The position numbers and the translations under genes were made by a program. Shown in pieces: positions 54,108 to 54,806 of a stretch of DNA of 54,806 bases. How positions within the stretch are numbered: the first letter of the stretch is position 1; every line of letters begins with the position of its first letter. Origin of the DNA: Candidatus Sulfotelmatobacter sp. (lineage in GTDB: Bacteria; Acidobacteriota; Terriglobia; Terriglobales; Acidobacteriaceae); assembly GCA_030039165.1 (NCBI GenBank), contig JASHQM010000180.1, forward strand, positions 1 through 54,806, given 5' to 3'. Below the pieces are notes generated by a model that did no database searches, was not told the DNA's origin, and was given only the letters and a program-made list of their open reading frames with translations.

Positions 54108-54416
54108 ATGTCTGACTACACGAAAATAGCGCCCACGTCTGACCTTCCCCTCGCCAACGAAGCCAAAGAATTTCTCTGCGGCTCGAAAACCATCTGCATC
54201 GCCAACGTAAACGGGACCTACAGCGCCATGGACAACATCTGCCTTCACCGCGGCGGGCCGCTTGGTCAAGGAATGATTGAAAACGGTAAAGTGATCTGCC
54301 CGTGGCATGGCTGGGCGTGGGATGCGCAAACCGGCCAGGCCTCCCAGGATTCACGGGCGAAAGTTACCGTATATCCGCTGAAGATCGAAAACGGCGATGT
54401 CCTGCTGGAGATGTAG
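54108..54416 (+). CDS. Rieske [2Fe-2S] ferredoxin-like protein
   Basis: This 102-residue soluble protein has the Rieske cluster motif CLH (near residue 45) and CPWH 20 residues on, with GWAWDAQTG after it. There is no membrane anchor. It resembles NirD or the ferredoxin of aromatic dioxygenases, and carries single electrons between redox partners. The partner is unknown. It lies downstream of nuoB on the same strand, but 170 bases with a repeat separate them, and no clear ribosome-binding site is seen. Confidence 0.88.
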   Translation: MSDYTKIAPTSDLPLANEAKEFLCGSKTICIANVNGTYSAMDNICLHRGGPLGQGMIENGKVICPWHGWAWDAQTGQASQDSRAKVTVYPLKIENGDVLLEM

Positions 54417-54439
54417 TTCCGACTGAAATTAAGCGCTAT

Positions 54440-54465
54440 GTCATCCTGAGCGAAGCGAAGGATCT
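54440..54465 (+). repeat. Dispersed GTCATCC...GGATCT element, copy D (shortest form)
   Basis: The element is 26 bases long: GTCATCCTGAGCG, AAGCG, AAGGATCT. It is the shortest copy and so the likely core of the other three. It lies downstream of the Rieske gene. Confidence 0.65.
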
Positions 54466-54584
54466 ATGTAGTCCGTTTATCTCCGCTCCGCGCGTAACAC
54501 GGTTACGAACAAACGCAGAGATTTTTCATTGAGACTCGCCGCCGAGCTGACGACTCCGCTTCCTCAGAACGAAGGTCAAATCGA

Positions 54585-54806
54585 TCATCCCAGCAACCGA
54601 AGGAATCTTCCCGTCTGATTCTCATACCCCGGAAACACTTCCCTCAAATTCTTATTCCCCATGTGCTGCGCAACCGCCTCTCCAAGCACCTGGCGGAAAT
54701 CCGTGGTCAGCGCCAGATCGCGGCCTTCATAAAGCTGCGACTGATCGAGGCCCGGCCAGCGCCCGTATACGTTGCCGCCCTTTACCGGCCCGCCCAGAAC
54801 GAACAT
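54585..54806 (-). CDS. DUF1501-family protein, C-terminal part
   Basis: The frame is open to the window edge and ends at TGA 54585-54587. The 73 visible residues (FVLGGPVKGGNVYGRWPGL, LALTTDFRQVLGEAV) match the end of DUF1501 proteins, which are alkaline-phosphatase-fold, often secreted by a Tat signal. They often pair with a DUF1800 gene, here outside the window. The role is unknown. Confidence 0.85.
   Translation of the reverse strand: MFVLGGPVKGGNVYGRWPGLDQSQLYEGRDLALTTDFRQVLGEAVAQHMGNKNLREVFPGYENQTGRFLRLLG

Noticed and set aside
1..54806. tRNA, rRNA, CRISPR and insertion sequences
   Set aside because: I searched for T-loop motifs, regular spaced repeats and transposase frames by eye and found none that stand up.

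Overview
The window reads as chromosomal DNA from an Acidobacteriota member (Terriglobia-like). This rests on gene content rather than a marker gene: a eukaryotic-type Ser/Thr kinase fused to a STAND ATPase and TPRs, further TPR proteins, secreted M13, M48 and M1 metallopeptidases, choice-of-anchor-D repeats on a beta-propeller, FecR/DUF6600, PEGA, DUF1501 and a DcaP-like porin. Composition looks moderately GC-rich and even by eye. I see no rRNA, tRNA, CRISPR array, insertion sequence or phage gene. Most of the window is core chromosome with dense, short intergenic gaps.

Layout. 1-5.2 kb: the tail of a TPR protein, a DUF4242 protein, the kinase-STAND-TPR sensor and an OsmC-family protein. 5.2-12.2 kb: lon (with a perfect HspR-type HAIR inverted repeat over its ribosome-binding site), pheA, an M48 peptidase, a GNAT acetyltransferase and a small membrane-anchored protein. 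12.4-22 kb: a secreted repeat/propeller protein, murA, an M13 peptidase and a coupled ClC channel/TPR pair. 22.1-29.4 kb: ten genes on the plus strand. The first six (alpha/beta hydrolase, ABM protein, ATP-grasp ligase, DUF1801 protein, YbdK-type carboxylate-amine ligase, M29-type aminopeptidase) look like a peptide-bond-forming pathway. They are followed by a NifU-like scaffold, a binding protein without a signal peptide, a GAF/fRMsr-like protein and a Nudix hydrolase. 29.6-37.7 kb: ROK kinase, MFS transporter, PEGA protein, DcaP-like porin and FecR/DUF6600 protein, all on the minus strand. 38.2-41.7 kb: a chemosensory-like cluster of a PilZ-like protein, an unknown protein, a pseudo-receiver/DHp protein without an ATPase, and a modified CheR. 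41.8-54.8 kb: M1 peptidase, uvrB, an APC permease coupled to a 56-residue zinc-ribbon protein, a methyltransferase, a DUF4097 protein, two overlapping GT39-like glycosyltransferases, an orphan nuoB, a Rieske protein and a partial DUF1501 gene.

How it fits together. Three themes recur: redox and protein quality control (OsmC, Lon, fRMsr-like, Nudix, NifU-like), envelope sensing and transport, and small-peptide synthesis. The best candidates for something new are the ATP-grasp/YbdK ligase cluster with its coupled peptidase, the chemosensory cluster with a phosphotransfer module lacking a kinase domain, the coupled zinc-ribbon/permease pair, and the HAIR operator on lon. Four copies of a variable-centre repeat (GTCATCC...GGATCT) lie between 48 and 54.5 kb, one of them inside a coding 3' end.
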